A stretch of 64,000 nucleotides of DNA from Neorhizobium galegae (GTDB lineage Bacteria; Pseudomonadota; Alphaproteobacteria; Rhizobiales; Rhizobiaceae): contig NZ_JAGIPH010000005.1 of NCBI RefSeq assembly GCF_017877135.1, positions 248,001 to 312,000 on the forward strand, written 5' to 3'. The notes below the pieces were generated by a model. That model was not told the origin of the DNA, did no database searches, and saw only the letters and a list, made by a program, of their open reading frames with translations. The translations under genes were made by a program, and so were the position numbers. Positions 1 to 9,257 of the stretch are shown piece by piece (the stretch's first letter is position 1; every line of letters starts with the position of its first letter).

Positions 1-413
1 AGCATCTGTCCGACTGGTATACGCCCTCCCATATCATCCACGGCTTCCTGTTCTATGGTCTGGGATGGCTGGTTCTGCGCAAGGGTTCTCTCGGCAAGCG
101 CCTGGCGCTCGCGACCTTCATCGAGGCGGCCTGGGAGCTTCAGGAAAATTCGCCGATCATCATCGATCGCTATCGCTCCGCCACGATGGCGGTCGGCTAC
201 GAGGGTGACAGCATCCTGAATTCGGCGATGGACACGGTGTTCATGGCCCTCGGCTTCTTCTTTGCCGCCCGCGCGCCGATCTGGCTGACGGTGGCGATTG
301 CCATCGGCTTCGAACTCCTGACCGGCGTCCTCATTCGCGACAACCTTACCCTCAACGTGCTGATGCTTGTCTGGCCCGTCGATGCGATCCGGACGTGGCA
401 GGGGGCGTTGTAG
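1..413 (+). CDS. UPF0314/DUF2585 membrane protein, 5' truncated by window edge
   Basis: The reading frame is open from base 3 to the stop at 413, so the true start lies outside the window. The visible part begins [18 protein letters not shown], contains [11 protein letters not shown] and ends with two hydrophobic helices and the tail [11 protein letters not shown]. These match my recollection of the UPF0314/DUF2585 family of small alphaproteobacterial inner-membrane proteins, whose function is unknown. It converges on ccmG with only a few bases between the two stop codons. Family assignment is from motif memory, not alignment. Confidence 0.8.
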   Translation, partial: HLSDWYTPSHIIHGFLFYGLGWLVLRKGSLGKRLALATFIEAAWELQENSPIIIDRYRSATMAVGYEGDSILNSAMDTVFMALGFFFAARAPIWLTVAIAIGFELLTGVLIRDNLTLNVLMLVWPVDAIRTWQGAL

Positions 414-417
414 GGCG

Positions 418-1029
418 TCAGCCTGCAGGCGTCCCCAACGCCTTCTCGATGGCCGGCATCAGGCCGTCTGTGACGCTGCGCTCATCGAAGGGTCCGACCT
501 TCTTGTAGAGGATAGTGCCGTCGGGACCGACGAGATAGCTTTCCGGAATGCCGTAGACGCCCCAGTCAATAGCTGCCTTGCCGTTCGGATCGACACCAAT
601 CGCATCATAGGGATTGCCGAGTTCGCCGAGGAATCGCAGGGCGTTGTCGTTGCGGTCCTTGTAGTTGATACCGACGAGGGTGAGGCGACTGTCCTTGGCA
701 AGGTCCTTCAGCATCGGATGCTCCTGCCGGCATGGCACGCACCAGGAGGCAAAGACGTTGACGAGGGTAAGCTTGCCCTTCATGGCCGCGTCCGTCAGTG
801 CCGGTGTCTGCGAACCCTCGAGCGGCGGCAGCGACAGCGATGGCGCCGTCTTGCCGATCAGCGCCGAAGGGATGGCCGAAACGTCCAGCCCGTTGACATC
901 CTGATCGTAGAGCATCTTGCCGGCGACAAGGGCAAAGCCCGCAAACACCACAAGCGGGATCAGCGCCAGCAGATAGCGGGCAGCGCTGCGGCCACCCTCC
1001 GGCCTCTTGTCGTCGGTGCTCGTGCTCAT
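418..1029 (-). CDS. ccmG: Cytochrome c biogenesis thiol:disulfide interchange protein CcmG/DsbE
   Basis: A 203-residue periplasmic thioredoxin-like protein with one N-terminal membrane anchor (about residues 18-40, [19 protein letters not shown]). The redox motif is [10 protein letters not shown], followed by the CcmG-typical segments [30 protein letters not shown] and [10 protein letters not shown], which include the conserved cis-Pro. CcmG reduces apocytochrome c or CcmH thiols before heme attachment. Its ATG overlaps the ccmD stop (ATGA), so the two are translationally coupled. It is the last gene of the ccmABCDG series here; ccmEFH are not in the window. Confidence 0.95.
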   Translation of the reverse strand: MSTSTDDKRPEGGRSAARYLLALIPLVVFAGFALVAGKMLYDQDVNGLDVSAIPSALIGKTAPSLSLPPLEGSQTPALTDAAMKGKLTLVNVFASWCVPCRQEHPMLKDLAKDSRLTLVGINYKDRNDNALRFLGELGNPYDAIGVDPNGKAAIDWGVYGIPESYLVGPDGTILYKKVGPFDERSVTDGLMPAIEKALGTPAG

Positions 1030-1199
1030 GGTTTTTGTGTCTCGGCAGCCGCTGCGGACCGGCGGCGAAGGCTGGATGCCTCAAGCGCTGCAAGCTCGCG
1101 GCGGCGGGCCCGGCCATCAAGCACCGTCCAGGCGATGAGGCAGAGCGTGACGATGCCCGCAATCCCGTAGGATGTGTAGATGTAGAAGGCGTGGCTCAT
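1026..1199 (-). CDS. ccmD: Heme exporter protein CcmD (57 aa)
   Basis: A small gene between ccmC and ccmG. It encodes 57 residues: [19 protein letters not shown], one transmembrane helix, then a basic, Ala-rich cytoplasmic tail ([20 protein letters not shown]). A short N-terminal Tyr-rich part, a single helix and a basic tail are the usual CcmD layout. CcmD helps release holo-CcmE from the CcmABC complex. Its start lies 4 bases after the ccmC stop and its TGA overlaps the ccmG ATG, which supports a real operon member despite its size. Confidence 0.92.
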   Translation of the reverse strand: MSHAFYIYTSYGIAGIVTLCLIAWTVLDGRARRRELAALEASSLRRRSAAAAETQKP

Positions 1200-1203
1200 C
1201 GGA

Positions 1204-1962
1204 TCAGCTCTCCCGGCCGGCGAGACGGGCGGCCATGCGCCTTTGCGTGGCCACGCGGCGGCGCCAGATCTCGTTGCGGATCGCCATGATGTGGAGCGTG
1301 AAGAACAGAAGCGTGAAGGCCAGCGCCATCACCAGCAGCGGGCGCAGGAATTCGCCGTCGATCGTCGGCCCGCCAAGCCGGATGACGCTCGCCGGCTGGT
1401 GCAGCGTATTCCACCAGTTCACGGAAAACTTGATGATCGGAATGTTGACGAAACCGACGAGGATCAGCACGGCACTGAGGCGTGCCGCGCGCGACGGATC
1501 ATCCATGGCCCGGTTCAGCGCAATGATCCCGAGATACATCAGAAACAGGACGAAGACGGAGGTAAGGCGTGCATCCCACACCCACCACGTGCCCCACATG
1601 GGCCGCCCCCAGAGAGAGCCGGTGACAAGGGCGATGAGCGTGAAGGCAGCCCCCAGCGGCGCTGCGGCCTTGTGGCTGACATCGGCCAGCGGATGGCGCC
1701 AGACCAGCGTGCCGATCGCCGACAGCGCCATCACCGAATAACACATCATCGACAGCCAGGCGGCCGGCACATGGACATACATGATGCGCACCGTATCGCC
1801 CTGCTGGTAATCGCCCTGCGTCGTGAAGGCGAGATAGAGCCCGACGGCAAACAGCGCTGCCGTCACCGCCGCGAGCCAGGGCAGAATACGCGCGGCAAGC
1901 GCCAGAAACCGCGTCGGGTTGGCAAGGTCGCTGAATTTGGTGATGGCAAGGCTCTCGGTCAT
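1204..1962 (-). CDS. ccmC: Heme exporter protein CcmC
   Basis: A 252-residue, six-helix inner-membrane protein. The tryptophan-rich heme-handling motif [13 protein letters not shown] is present, with the flanking [20 protein letters not shown] segment supplying a conserved periplasmic histidine and another later in the [11 protein letters not shown] loop. CcmC presents heme to CcmE for covalent attachment. Length and order match the family. It sits between ccmB and ccmD on the minus strand, and 44 bases separate it from ccmB. Confidence 0.95.
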   Translation of the reverse strand: MTESLAITKFSDLANPTRFLALAARILPWLAAVTAALFAVGLYLAFTTQGDYQQGDTVRIMYVHVPAAWLSMMCYSVMALSAIGTLVWRHPLADVSHKAAAPLGAAFTLIALVTGSLWGRPMWGTWWVWDARLTSVFVLFLMYLGIIALNRAMDDPSRAARLSAVLILVGFVNIPIIKFSVNWWNTLHQPASVIRLGGPTIDGEFLRPLLVMALAFTLLFFTLHIMAIRNEIWRRRVATQRRMAARLAGRES

Positions 1963-2006
1963 GGGTCTCTTCTAAGGCCGGAGGCGGCAGGCTGACTTGA
2001 TTCTAG

Positions 2007-2666
2007 TCAATCCCCGCCATTGCGCAACGCCAGCGCAGCCCCAAGCGGGCCGAGCACGGCAAAAAACATCGTGATGGCGACCAGAATCAGGAAGGGCGGC
2101 AGGAAGGGTGCCGGATCTTCCACCGCCGCATAGGATGCCGAGACCCCAAAGATCAACACCGGCACGCAGAGCGGCAGCACCAGGATGGAGACGAGAAGCC
2201 CGCCGCGCGGCAGTGTCACGGCAACCGCCGCGCCGACAGCGCCGATAAAGGTAAGTGCCGGAGAACCCACAAGCAGCGTCAGCATCACCGCGCCGATGCC
2301 GACCTCGTTCATGTTCATGAACAGGCCGAGCAGCGGTGAGGCAATCACCAGCGGCAGCACATTGGCCAGCCAGTGCGCCAGGCATTTGACCAGCACCGTC
2401 AGCACCAGCGGATGTTCCTGCATCAGCAGAAGATCGAGCGACCCGTCTTCCCGCTCGGTCTGGAACAGACGATCAAGCCCGAGAAGGGCCGCCAGCAGTG
2501 CCCCGATCCAGACGATGGCGGGGCCGATGCGCGCCAGAAGATTGAGATCGGGACCGACGCCGAAGGGAATGACGGCAACCACCGTCATGAAGAACAGGAC
2601 GCCGATCAGCGCACCGCCACCGGCGCGGATGGAGAGCTTGAGGTCGCGCAGGAGAAGGGCGGTCAT
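2007..2666 (-). CDS. ccmB: Heme exporter protein CcmB
   Basis: A 219-residue polytopic membrane protein starting MTALLLRDLKLSIRAGGG. An in-frame ATG four codons upstream (2678) is possible, but CcmB proteins normally begin just before the LLxRDLxxxxR segment. The motifs ALLGLDRLFQTEREDGSLDLL and FIGAVGAAVAVTLPRGG are typical of CcmB, the membrane subunit of the CcmAB ABC unit that drives release of heme-loaded CcmE. A palindromic mosaic repeat lies between it and ccmA, which may alter transcript coupling. Confidence 0.93.
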   Translation of the reverse strand: MTALLLRDLKLSIRAGGGALIGVLFFMTVVAVIPFGVGPDLNLLARIGPAIVWIGALLAALLGLDRLFQTEREDGSLDLLLMQEHPLVLTVLVKCLAHWLANVLPLVIASPLLGLFMNMNEVGIGAVMLTLLVGSPALTFIGAVGAAVAVTLPRGGLLVSILVLPLCVPVLIFGVSASYAAVEDPAPFLPPFLILVAITMFFAVLGPLGAALALRNGGD

Positions 2667-2688
2667 GATGATGCCCATTCTTCGGCTT

Positions 2689-2803
2689 GCCCCTCACCCC
2701 AACCCTCTCCCCGCAAGCGGGGAGAGGGGGAATTCCGCCGTTGCGGCAAGTGTTCTTCTCCCCGTTTTGACGGGGAGAAGATGCCGGCAGGCAGATGAGG
2801 GGC
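2689..2803. repeat. Palindromic intergenic mosaic element (RIME-like)
   Basis: A 115-base element bounded by the inverted ends GCCCCTCA (2689-2696) and TGAGGGGC (2796-2803). It holds two strong stem-loops: 2703-2728 with a 12-bp stem (CCCTCTCCCCGC) and 2755-2780 with a 10-bp stem (CTTCTCCCCG). This layout resembles the Rhizobium-specific intergenic mosaic elements that are dispersed in rhizobial genomes. No second copy was noticed in this window. It lies inside the ccm gene series, between ccmA and ccmB. Confidence 0.75.
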
Positions 2804-2835
2804 GAATGAGGACAGACACGTTGAGACCCGCTCGA

Positions 2836-3483
2836 TCATATCCCCTCCTCCATCTCCGCATACTGAAACCCCTTCATCTCCAGGCGCTGCGTTGCCTCGA
2901 AATCCAGCGGCTGGTGGGTTGCGGCGATCACGAGGCCGCCGGCCGTCAGATGCGCCCGGATGAGCCTTGCAAACAGTGCTTCTGCTGCGGCATCAAGCGC
3001 GGCCGTCGGCTCGTCCAGCAACCAGACGGGCCGATGCGCCACCAGAAGCTTGGCAAAGGCCATGCGCCGCTGCTGGCCGGCCGACAGATAGCCGAAGGGC
3101 AGATCGAGAAGTGCTGGAAGCTCGACCCGTTCGGCGGCTTCCTCCGCCGAAAGCCCGGCGCCGCCGGCCATGTCGCCCAGGAAATCGCGCCAGAAACCCA
3201 GGTTTTCGGCCACCGTCAGTTCGGGTTTCATGGCGTTGCGATGACCGAGATAGTGGCTGACTTCGCCCGGAAGTTGCAGCGCGCCTGCCCCGCTTCGGAC
3301 CCAGTCCACGCGTCCCTTTGCCGGACGGATAAGGCCCGCCACAACACGCAGAAGTGTCGACTTTCCAGACCCGTTGCGGCCGGTCAGCACCATGGCCTCG
3401 CCGCTCCCTAAGGCAAAGGATATGTTTGAAAAAATAAGATCCTCGCCGCGACGCGCCGCAAGAGTTTCGGCAATCAGCCGCAT
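2836..3483 (-). CDS. ccmA: Heme exporter ATP-binding protein CcmA
   Basis: A 215-residue ABC ATPase. Walker A is GRNGSGKST, the signature is LSAGQQRRMAFAKLL, Walker B is VWLLDEPTAALD, and the H-loop is ATHQPL. The size and the AENLGFWRDFLG segment fit CcmA, which pairs with CcmB to power release of heme-CcmE during cytochrome c maturation. It is first in the minus-strand ccmABCDG series and is divergent from acnA across a 264-base region. Confidence 0.94.
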   Translation of the reverse strand: MRLIAETLAARRGEDLIFSNISFALGSGEAMVLTGRNGSGKSTLLRVVAGLIRPAKGRVDWVRSGAGALQLPGEVSHYLGHRNAMKPELTVAENLGFWRDFLGDMAGGAGLSAEEAAERVELPALLDLPFGYLSAGQQRRMAFAKLLVAHRPVWLLDEPTAALDAAAEALFARLIRAHLTAGGLVIAATHQPLDFEATQRLEMKGFQYAEMEEGI

Positions 3484-3561
3484 GAGATTTGCCTTGTTTC
3501 CGTTTGAGGCCGGGCGATGAAAAAAATCTGCCGATCTGGCCGATCTCAGTCTGGAACCTTT

Positions 3562-3580
3562 CTTAGAAATTATCTATAAG
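3562..3580. promoter_or_regulatory. Candidate Irr (iron control element) operator upstream of acnA
   Basis: The imperfect dyad CTTAGAAATTATCTATAAG lies in the acnA-ccmA divergent region, 167 bases before the acnA start. It resembles the TTTAGAA-N-TTCTAAA pattern reported for Irr boxes in Rhizobiales. Regulation of aconitase by Irr is known in this group, which is why the match is worth recording. The right arm is degenerate, so this is a candidate only. Confidence 0.4.
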
Positions 3581-3747
3581 CTTCGCAACCACGCCAGCGA
3601 CCGGCGTGATTTTCATCTTGCGCCGGACCTGAAGACAAAATCTTCTCGTGCGGACAGCGGAAATGGTCGCACCCGCATCCTGATGTGCATGAAGTGCATA
3701 GGCGTCCGCACGCGCGTGTTGGCTCTAGTATCAGCGGGGATTATTCC

Positions 3748-6441
3748 GTGTCAAAGTCTCTCGACAGCTTCAATTGTCGGTCGGTTCTTACCGTCGATGG
3801 CAAGGACTATGTGTATTACAGCCTGCCGAAGGCGGAAGCCAATGGCTTGCCGGGCGTTGCCAACCTGCCCTTCTCGATGAAGGTTCTGCTCGAAAACCTG
3901 CTGCGTTTCGAAGACGGCCAGACGGTCACCAAGGATCATATCCTGGCCGTTGCCGCATGGCTCAACAACAAGGGCAAGGTCGAAAACGAAATCGCCTACC
4001 GTCCTGCCCGCGTGCTGATGCAGGACTTCACCGGCGTTCCTGCCGTCGTTGACCTGGCCGCCATGCGCGACGCCATGGTGTCGCTGGGTGGCGATCCGGA
4101 AAAGATCAACCCGCTCGTTCCCGTCGATCTCGTCATCGACCACTCGGTTATCGTCGATGAATTCGGCACGCCGACGGCCTTTGCCAAGAACGTCGAGCTG
4201 GAATACGAGCGCAATGGCGAGCGTTACCGCTTCCTGAAGTGGGGCCAGCAGGCGTTCAAGAACTTCCGCGTCGTGCCTCCCGGCACCGGCATCTGTCACC
4301 AGGTCAATCTGGAATATCTCGGCCAGACCGTCTGGACCAAGGAAGAAGACGGGGAAACCATCGCCTATCCGGATACCTGCGTCGGCACCGACAGCCACAC
4401 GACCATGATCAATGGTCTCGGCGTTCTGGGCTGGGGCGTGGGCGGCATCGAAGCGGAAGCGGCCATGCTCGGCCAGCCGGTATCCATGCTCCTGCCCGAA
4501 GTCATCGGCTTCAAGCTGACCGGCAAGGTGAAGGAAGGCGTGACCGCGACCGACCTCGTGCTTACCGTCGTGCAGATGCTGCGCAAGAAGGGCGTCGTCT
4601 CCAAGTTCGTCGAATTCTTCGGCCCAGGCCTTGATTCGATGTCGCTTGCCGACCGTGCCACCATCGGCAACATGGGCCCGGAATACGGCGCAACCTGCGG
4701 CTTCTTCCCGGTCGATGGCGAAACCATCAACTACCTCACAATGTCGGGCCGCACCACGGACCGGATCGCGCTCGTCGAAGCCTATTCGAAGGCTCAAGGC
4801 ATGTGGCGCGATGGCGACGGCGCAAATCTCGTTTTCACCGACACGCTGGAACTGGATCTCGGCGACGTCGTGCCGTCCATGGCCGGCCCGAAGCGTCCGG
4901 AAGGCCGTCTGCCGCTCGAAACCATTGCGCCGAACTTCGCAACGGCTCTTGAGAACGACTACAAGAAGCCCGGCCAGCTCTCCAACCGCTATGCGGTGGA
5001 AGGTGAAGATTTCGACCTCGGCCATGGCGATGTGGCCATTGCCGCCATCACGTCGTGCACCAACACGTCGAACCCGAGCGTTCTGATCGCCGCCGGTCTT
5101 CTCGCCCGCAATGCGGTTGCCAAGGGCCTGAAGTCGGCTCCCTGGGTCAAGACCTCGCTGGCGCCGGGATCCCAGGTCGTTGGCGAATACCTCGCCAAGT
5201 CGGGCCTGCAGACTTCGCTGGATGCGTTGGGCTTCAACCTGGTCGGCTTCGGTTGCACCACCTGCATCGGCAATTCCGGTCCGCTGCCGGCGCCGATCTC
5301 CAAGACGATCAACGACAAGGGCCTGATCACCGCCGGCGTGCTCTCGGGCAACCGTAACTTCGAAGGCCGCATCTCGCCGGACGTCCAGGCCAACTACCTG
5401 GCTTCGCCGCCGCTCGTCGTCGCCTATGCGCTTGCCGGCACCGTCCAGAAGGACCTGACCAAGGAGCCGATCGGCAACGATCAGGACGGCAACCCGGTCT
5501 TCCTCAAGGACATCTGGCCGACCTCGCACGAAATCCAGGAATTCATCCTGAAATACGTCACCCGCGAACTTTACGAAACGAAGTACGCAGACGTGTTCAA
5601 GGGCGATGCCAACTGGCAGGCCGTGCAGGTTCCGGACGGCCAGACCTATGCCTGGGACGACAAGTCCACCTATGTGCAGAACCCGCCTTACTTCGTCGGA
5701 ATGGGCAAGGCCGGCTCGGGCGTCAAGAACATCGAAGGTGCGCGCATCCTCGGCCTGTTCGGCGACAAGATCACCACCGACCACATCTCTCCGGCAGGCT
5801 CGATCAAGGCGGCTTCGCCGGCCGGCGCCTACCTCATGGGCAATGGCGTTGGTGTTGCCGACTTCAACCAGTACGGCACGCGCCGCGGCAACCATGAAGT
5901 GATGATGCGTGGCACGTTTGCCAATATCCGCATCCGCAACTTCATGCTCGGCCCGAACGGCAAGGAAGGTGGCTACACCGTCCATTATCCGTCCAAGGAA
6001 GAGATGTCGATCTACGACGCTGCCATGCAGTACAAGGCTGAGGGCACGCCGCTGGTCATCTTCGCCGGCGTCGAATACGGCAACGGTTCCTCGCGTGACT
6101 GGGCTGCCAAGGGCACCAACCTGCTCGGCGTTCGCGCCGTGATCGCCCAGTCGTTCGAGCGTATTCACCGCTCAAACCTCGTCGGCATGGGCGTCGTGCC
6201 CTTCGTCTTCGAAGAGGGCACCAACTGGCAGACCCTGGACCTCAAGGGCGACGAGACCGTCACCATCGAGGGCCTCGACGGCGAGATCAAGCCGCGCGAG
6301 TGGAAGACCGCCAAGATCACCTATGCGGACGGTTCCGTGAAGGAAATCAAGATCCTTTGCCGCATCGATACGCTGGACGAGGTGATCTACATGAACAATG
6401 GCGGCATTCTGCAGACCGTTCTGCGCGACCTCGCTGCCTGA
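3748..6441 (+). CDS. acnA: Aconitate hydratase A
   Basis: An 897-residue aconitase of the AcnA/IRP1 type, converting citrate to isocitrate in the TCA cycle. The [4Fe-4S] ligands lie in [11 protein letters not shown] and [10 protein letters not shown]. Catalytic-region motifs include [21 protein letters not shown] and, in the swivel domain, [22 protein letters not shown]. The GTG at 3748 is chosen because it gives the family N-terminus [14 protein letters not shown] and follows a GCGGGGA ribosome site by about 7 bases. An ATG 21 codons upstream adds residues that do not look like the family. It is monocistronic, with a terminator after it. Confidence 0.97.
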   Translation: MSKSLDSFNCRSVLTVDGKDYVYYSLPKAEANGLPGVANLPFSMKVLLENLLRFEDGQTVTKDHILAVAAWLNNKGKVENEIAYRPARVLMQDFTGVPAVVDLAAMRDAMVSLGGDPEKINPLVPVDLVIDHSVIVDEFGTPTAFAKNVELEYERNGERYRFLKWGQQAFKNFRVVPPGTGICHQVNLEYLGQTVWTKEEDGETIAYPDTCVGTDSHTTMINGLGVLGWGVGGIEAEAAMLGQPVSMLLPEVIGFKLTGKVKEGVTATDLVLTVVQMLRKKGVVSKFVEFFGPGLDSMSLADRATIGNMGPEYGATCGFFPVDGETINYLTMSGRTTDRIALVEAYSKAQGMWRDGDGANLVFTDTLELDLGDVVPSMAGPKRPEGRLPLETIAPNFATALENDYKKPGQLSNRYAVEGEDFDLGHGDVAIAAITSCTNTSNPSVLIAAGLLARNAVAKGLKSAPWVKTSLAPGSQVVGEYLAKSGLQTSLDALGFNLVGFGCTTCIGNSGPLPAPISKTINDKGLITAGVLSGNRNFEGRISPDVQANYLASPPLVVAYALAGTVQKDLTKEPIGNDQDGNPVFLKDIWPTSHEIQEFILKYVTRELYETKYADVFKGDANWQAVQVPDGQTYAWDDKSTYVQNPPYFVGMGKAGSGVKNIEGARILGLFGDKITTDHISPAGSIKAASPAGAYLMGNGVGVADFNQYGTRRGNHEVMMRGTFANIRIRNFMLGPNGKEGGYTVHYPSKEEMSIYDAAMQYKAEGTPLVIFAGVEYGNGSSRDWAAKGTNLLGVRAVIAQSFERIHRSNLVGMGVVPFVFEEGTNWQTLDLKGDETVTIEGLDGEIKPREWKTAKITYADGSVKEIKILCRIDTLDEVIYMNNGGILQTVLRDLAA

Positions 6442-6462
6442 TTTGACTTTTTGACATCAAGG

Positions 6463-6492
6463 ATGCCGCCGGATCTTGTCCGGCGGCATTTT
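6463..6492 (+). terminator. Rho-independent terminator after acnA
   Basis: An 11-bp perfect stem (ATGCCGCCGGA / TCCGGCGGCAT) with a 5-base loop is followed by TTTTC. It lies 22 bases after the acnA stop. Confidence 0.85.
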
Positions 6493-6632
6493 CATGAGCA
6501 TGTTTCACGCATCCCGGCGTCTCACCCGCTTGTGACTTCCGGTTGATGGGTGTCGCGAGTAGGTTTGCCGCAACGCTCACCCCTTGCTGCGCGATGAAGA
6601 TTTGAAAAATGCTTCTTGAGAAGGCCAAGACC

Positions 6633-7400
6633 ATGCTGCTGAACAAACGTACCGCCCTGCTTCTGGCAGGTGGTCTGGCGGGCGGCATGTGCGGTGGTGC
6701 AGCATTGGCCGGCGACGCGCAGCTTGCGCCCAAGGGCGTGGTGGAACTGTTTACCTCGCAGGGCTGCGCCTCCTGTCCCCCCGCCGATGCCGCGCTGAAG
6801 ACGCTGGTGGAACAGGGTGACGTGGTAGCCCTCTCCTACCACGTCGATTACTGGAATTATCTCGGCTGGACGGACACGCTGAGTTCCAAGGAAAATACCG
6901 AGCGACAATATGGCTATGCCCATTCCATGGGGCGCAGCGGCGTCTATACGCCGCAAGCCATCATCAACGGCCGGGAACACGTCAAGGGCACGGACCTTGG
7001 CGCCATCAACGGCAAGCTCGACAGCCTTAAATCCGCCGGCCAGGGACTTTCCGTGCCGGTTTCGGCCCGCATGAACAATGACGAAATCGAGATCGACATT
7101 GGCGCCGGCCAGGGACGCGCCGATGTGGTCGTCGCCTATTTCACCAAGCAGGAACAGATCGACGTGATGCGCGGTGAAAACAGCGGTCGCAAGATCGAAT
7201 ATTGGCACAGCGTCTACGACGTGCAGACGGTCGGCATGTGGGATGGCACCTCGCTGAAGATCACGCTGCCGGCCAAGACCATGGGCCGCTCCAAGAAGGA
7301 TGGCTGCGCGATCCTCGTGCAATCCTCCACGGCCAAGGGCGAACCTTCTGCAATTCTCGGCGCGGCTATCGTGATGGCCGGGCGCAAGCGCAGCAACTGA
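6633..7400 (+). CDS. Secreted DUF1223 (thioredoxin-like fold) protein
   Basis: A 255-residue protein with an N-terminal signal sequence (MLLNKRTALLLAGGLAGGMCGGAALAG). The mature part opens with GVVELFTSQGCASCPPADAAL, the DUF1223 hallmark with a CxxC pair, and continues with HVDYWNYLGWTDTLSSKENTERQ and YTPQAIINGREHVKG. The family is predicted periplasmic and thioredoxin-like; no substrate is established. The ATG at 6633 is preferred over 6609 because GAGAAGG precedes it by 8 bases and the signal peptide then has the usual length. Confidence 0.88.
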   Translation: MLLNKRTALLLAGGLAGGMCGGAALAGDAQLAPKGVVELFTSQGCASCPPADAALKTLVEQGDVVALSYHVDYWNYLGWTDTLSSKENTERQYGYAHSMGRSGVYTPQAIINGREHVKGTDLGAINGKLDSLKSAGQGLSVPVSARMNNDEIEIDIGAGQGRADVVVAYFTKQEQIDVMRGENSGRKIEYWHSVYDVQTVGMWDGTSLKITLPAKTMGRSKKDGCAILVQSSTAKGEPSAILGAAIVMAGRKRSN

Positions 7401-7450
7401 ACCGCCTCACACTCTCTCGTGGCCACTGTCTGACGGAACCGACGCCGATC

Positions 7451-8527
7451 TCAGGCCTCAGGCACCTCAAAAACCTCGCCGGGTCGCAAGGCGCGAAAAC
7501 GCTCCGGCTCGATCTTTGCGGCCGAGAGTGCATCCCGCAGGGCAGCGAGCGGCTCCTCGATGCCTTCGTCGGTCAGCTTGAACGTGCCCCAGTGATGTCC
7601 CACCGCATGGGTGGCGCCGGCTAGCTGCATGCCGGCCACGGCTTCTGCCGGGTTCTGGTGCTGCCCCTTCATGAACCAGCGCGGCTCATAGGCACCGACC
7701 GGCAGGATGGCGAGGCGAAAGTCGCCATACTTTTTGCCGGCGGCCCGGTAGTTGATGCCGTCGTGAAAGCCGGTATCGCCGATATGATAGATTTTTCCCG
7801 CCAAGGTCTCGATGACGAAGGCGGCCCAGAGCGCCATGCTCCTGTCACCGATGCCGCGGGCCGACCAGTGGTGGCACGGCTCGCAATGAAGGGTAACGTT
7901 CTTGCCGAGATAGACGTTATGGCCCCAATCCATGACCGTTATGCGCGGATCATCCAGCGCCGAGGCAAAGATCGCATCATTGCCGAGCGGCGTGACGAAA
8001 TGCGGCCGATGCTTCTCATGGATCCGCTTCAGCGTGTCGATGTCGAGATGGTCGTAATGATTGTGCGTGACGATCACGACATCGATGGGCGGCAGGTCTT
8101 CCAGCCGGATTCCGGGCGGATTGACGCGCTTCGGCCCGGCAAAGCTGACGGGGCTCGTGCGGTCGGCCCAAACGGGGTCGGTCAGGATGTTGAGGCCGGC
8201 CACCTGGATCAGCATCGAAGCATGACCGACCATGGTCACCGCCAGGCGGTTTCCGGAGAGCCGCTTTTCCGGCACCGCCGGGGCAAAGGCGCTCGGATAG
8301 GCAGGCGGCCAGGCGACGTTCTTGCCGTTGAATTTCCATCGCAACAGGTTGGCAAACCCTTTCGGCTGTTCACCGCCGGGATTGAAAAAGCGCGTCCCAT
8401 CGAAATGATCGGAGAGCGGGCCTGAATAATAGCGATTGGCGGCCATGGCTCTCCCCGCGGTAACCCCTCCTCCCAGGAATGAGAGGGCGCCGATACCGGT
8501 CCATTTCAGGAAATTGCGTCTTTTCAT
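7451..8527 (-). CDS. Tat-exported MBL-fold metallohydrolase (UlaG/NAPE-PLD-like)
   Basis: A 358-residue protein starting MKRRNFLKWTGIGALSFLGGG, a twin-arginine signal with AMA as the likely cleavage site. The metal-binding motif is THNHYDHLDID; other ligands probably lie in LHCEPCHHWS and YHIGDTGFHDG. Such proteins (phosphodiesterase/lactonase type, related to N-acylphosphatidylethanolamine phospholipase D) hydrolyse phosphoester or ester bonds; the substrate cannot be read from sequence. An open frame extends 51 codons upstream, but this covers the vapC relic on the same strand and lacks protein-like features, so the Tat start is used. Confidence 0.87.
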   Translation of the reverse strand: MKRRNFLKWTGIGALSFLGGGVTAGRAMAANRYYSGPLSDHFDGTRFFNPGGEQPKGFANLLRWKFNGKNVAWPPAYPSAFAPAVPEKRLSGNRLAVTMVGHASMLIQVAGLNILTDPVWADRTSPVSFAGPKRVNPPGIRLEDLPPIDVVIVTHNHYDHLDIDTLKRIHEKHRPHFVTPLGNDAIFASALDDPRITVMDWGHNVYLGKNVTLHCEPCHHWSARGIGDRSMALWAAFVIETLAGKIYHIGDTGFHDGINYRAAGKKYGDFRLAILPVGAYEPRWFMKGQHQNPAEAVAGMQLAGATHAVGHHWGTFKLTDEGIEEPLAALRDALSAAKIEPERFRALRPGEVFEVPEA

Positions 8528-8600
8528 CAGGAATGTATAGGCATGCCCTAGAGGCCGGGCAAGAACGCGCACGCCATTAAGGTTGCGCGCCGGGATACGC

Positions 8601-8690
8601 TCACGCAGGCTTGATATCCGTCTGGACAAAATCATTGCCGACAAAGAGCAGGGGCACATCGAGTTCGGAAGCCGAGGCATCCAGATACAT
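8601..8690 (-). pseudogene. Internally deleted vapC toxin relic (29 codons)
   Basis: Directly after the VapB-like gene, with a TGATG stop/start overlap, a 29-codon frame reads MYLDASASELD then PLLFVGNDFVQTDIKPA. The first part matches the first beta strand of PIN-domain VapC toxins (M-x-x-DASA). The second matches the C-terminal end that follows the last acidic residues in the Rv0624-like VapC group (PLLFxGxDFxxTDI). About 100 internal codons, including most PIN catalytic acids, are missing, and the frame is preserved across the junction. The toxin should be inactive. Confidence 0.8.
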
Positions 8691-8935
8691 CAGATCTCCC
8701 ACATTTCATCCATGTAGGCCTTTTCGTCAAAATCTTTCGATGCAGGTCCCAGGCGGGCAACCACGCGATCCTGTATTGCCTTGACCCGTTCGCGCAAAGG
8801 CAGCTCCTCCGGCGTACGCTTCAACTCGTTTTCCAAGGCATGGCGCACTGCTTCCGTCTTGCCCTTGGCGCCAAGACGTTGCATCAGTTCGCCGGCAAGG
8901 GCATCCACTTTCGGATCACGAATATAAAGGGACAC
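8690..8935 (-). CDS. VapB-family antitoxin (Rv0623-like), orphan
   Basis: An 81-residue protein beginning MSLYIRDPKVDALAGELMQ, with GAKGKTEAVRHALENEL, the N-terminal DNA-binding segment of Rv0623-type VapB antitoxins. The C-terminal DFDEKAYMDEMWEI would bind the toxin; the family often ends with such an acidic, Trp-containing tail. The partner toxin is reduced to a 29-codon relic, so this is an orphan antitoxin that may now act only as a DNA-binding protein or neutralise related toxins in trans. Confidence 0.85.
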   Translation of the reverse strand: MSLYIRDPKVDALAGELMQRLGAKGKTEAVRHALENELKRTPEELPLRERVKAIQDRVVARLGPASKDFDEKAYMDEMWEI

Positions 8936-9257
8936 GGCGCTTGGCCTCCACTGCAGGTGTCACTATGCCCAAGTCTAGCATGGCCCCCTACACCGACAAA
9001 GCACCAAAACCCTATCGAACCGACGTCAAGCCTTGACTTTACGGCCTTCATGCTGCTAATGCCGCCCGATCTGCCGAAAGCTTCAAGACCTTTCGCCGCC
9101 GACCGGGACCCGTCACAGGTATAAAGAGATCCCGGAGGTCAACATCCGACAGCGCGTTGCGCCCTCGGGTGCTATCCGGCTTTGCGTCTTGTTTTTTGGC
9201 GGGCGAGACCCGACGTTTCGGATCAGAAGATCCAGCAACGTCTAGAAGGATGAAACG
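8936..9257. other. Intergenic region between vapB and ffh, with candidate ffh promoter
   Basis: These 322 bases separate two divergent genes. A plausible sigma-70 promoter on the plus strand is TTGACT (9033-9038), a 17-base spacer and CTAATG (9056-9061), giving a leader of roughly 190 bases before ffh. The ffh start has a clear AAGGA ribosome site 7 bases upstream. No RNA gene or protein-coding frame with family-like content was recognised. Confidence 0.45.

Noticed and set aside
2703-2780. Hairpins between ccmA and ccmB as a CRISPR or simple terminator
   Set aside because: There are only two different stem-loops bounded by inverted ends, no repeated units with spacers and no T runs; a dispersed mosaic repeat fits better.
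3751-6168. 805-codon open frame antisense to acnA
   Set aside because: It is a mirror of the codon pattern of the highly expressed acnA gene; the protein shows no family motif, and the plus-strand aconitase is unambiguous.
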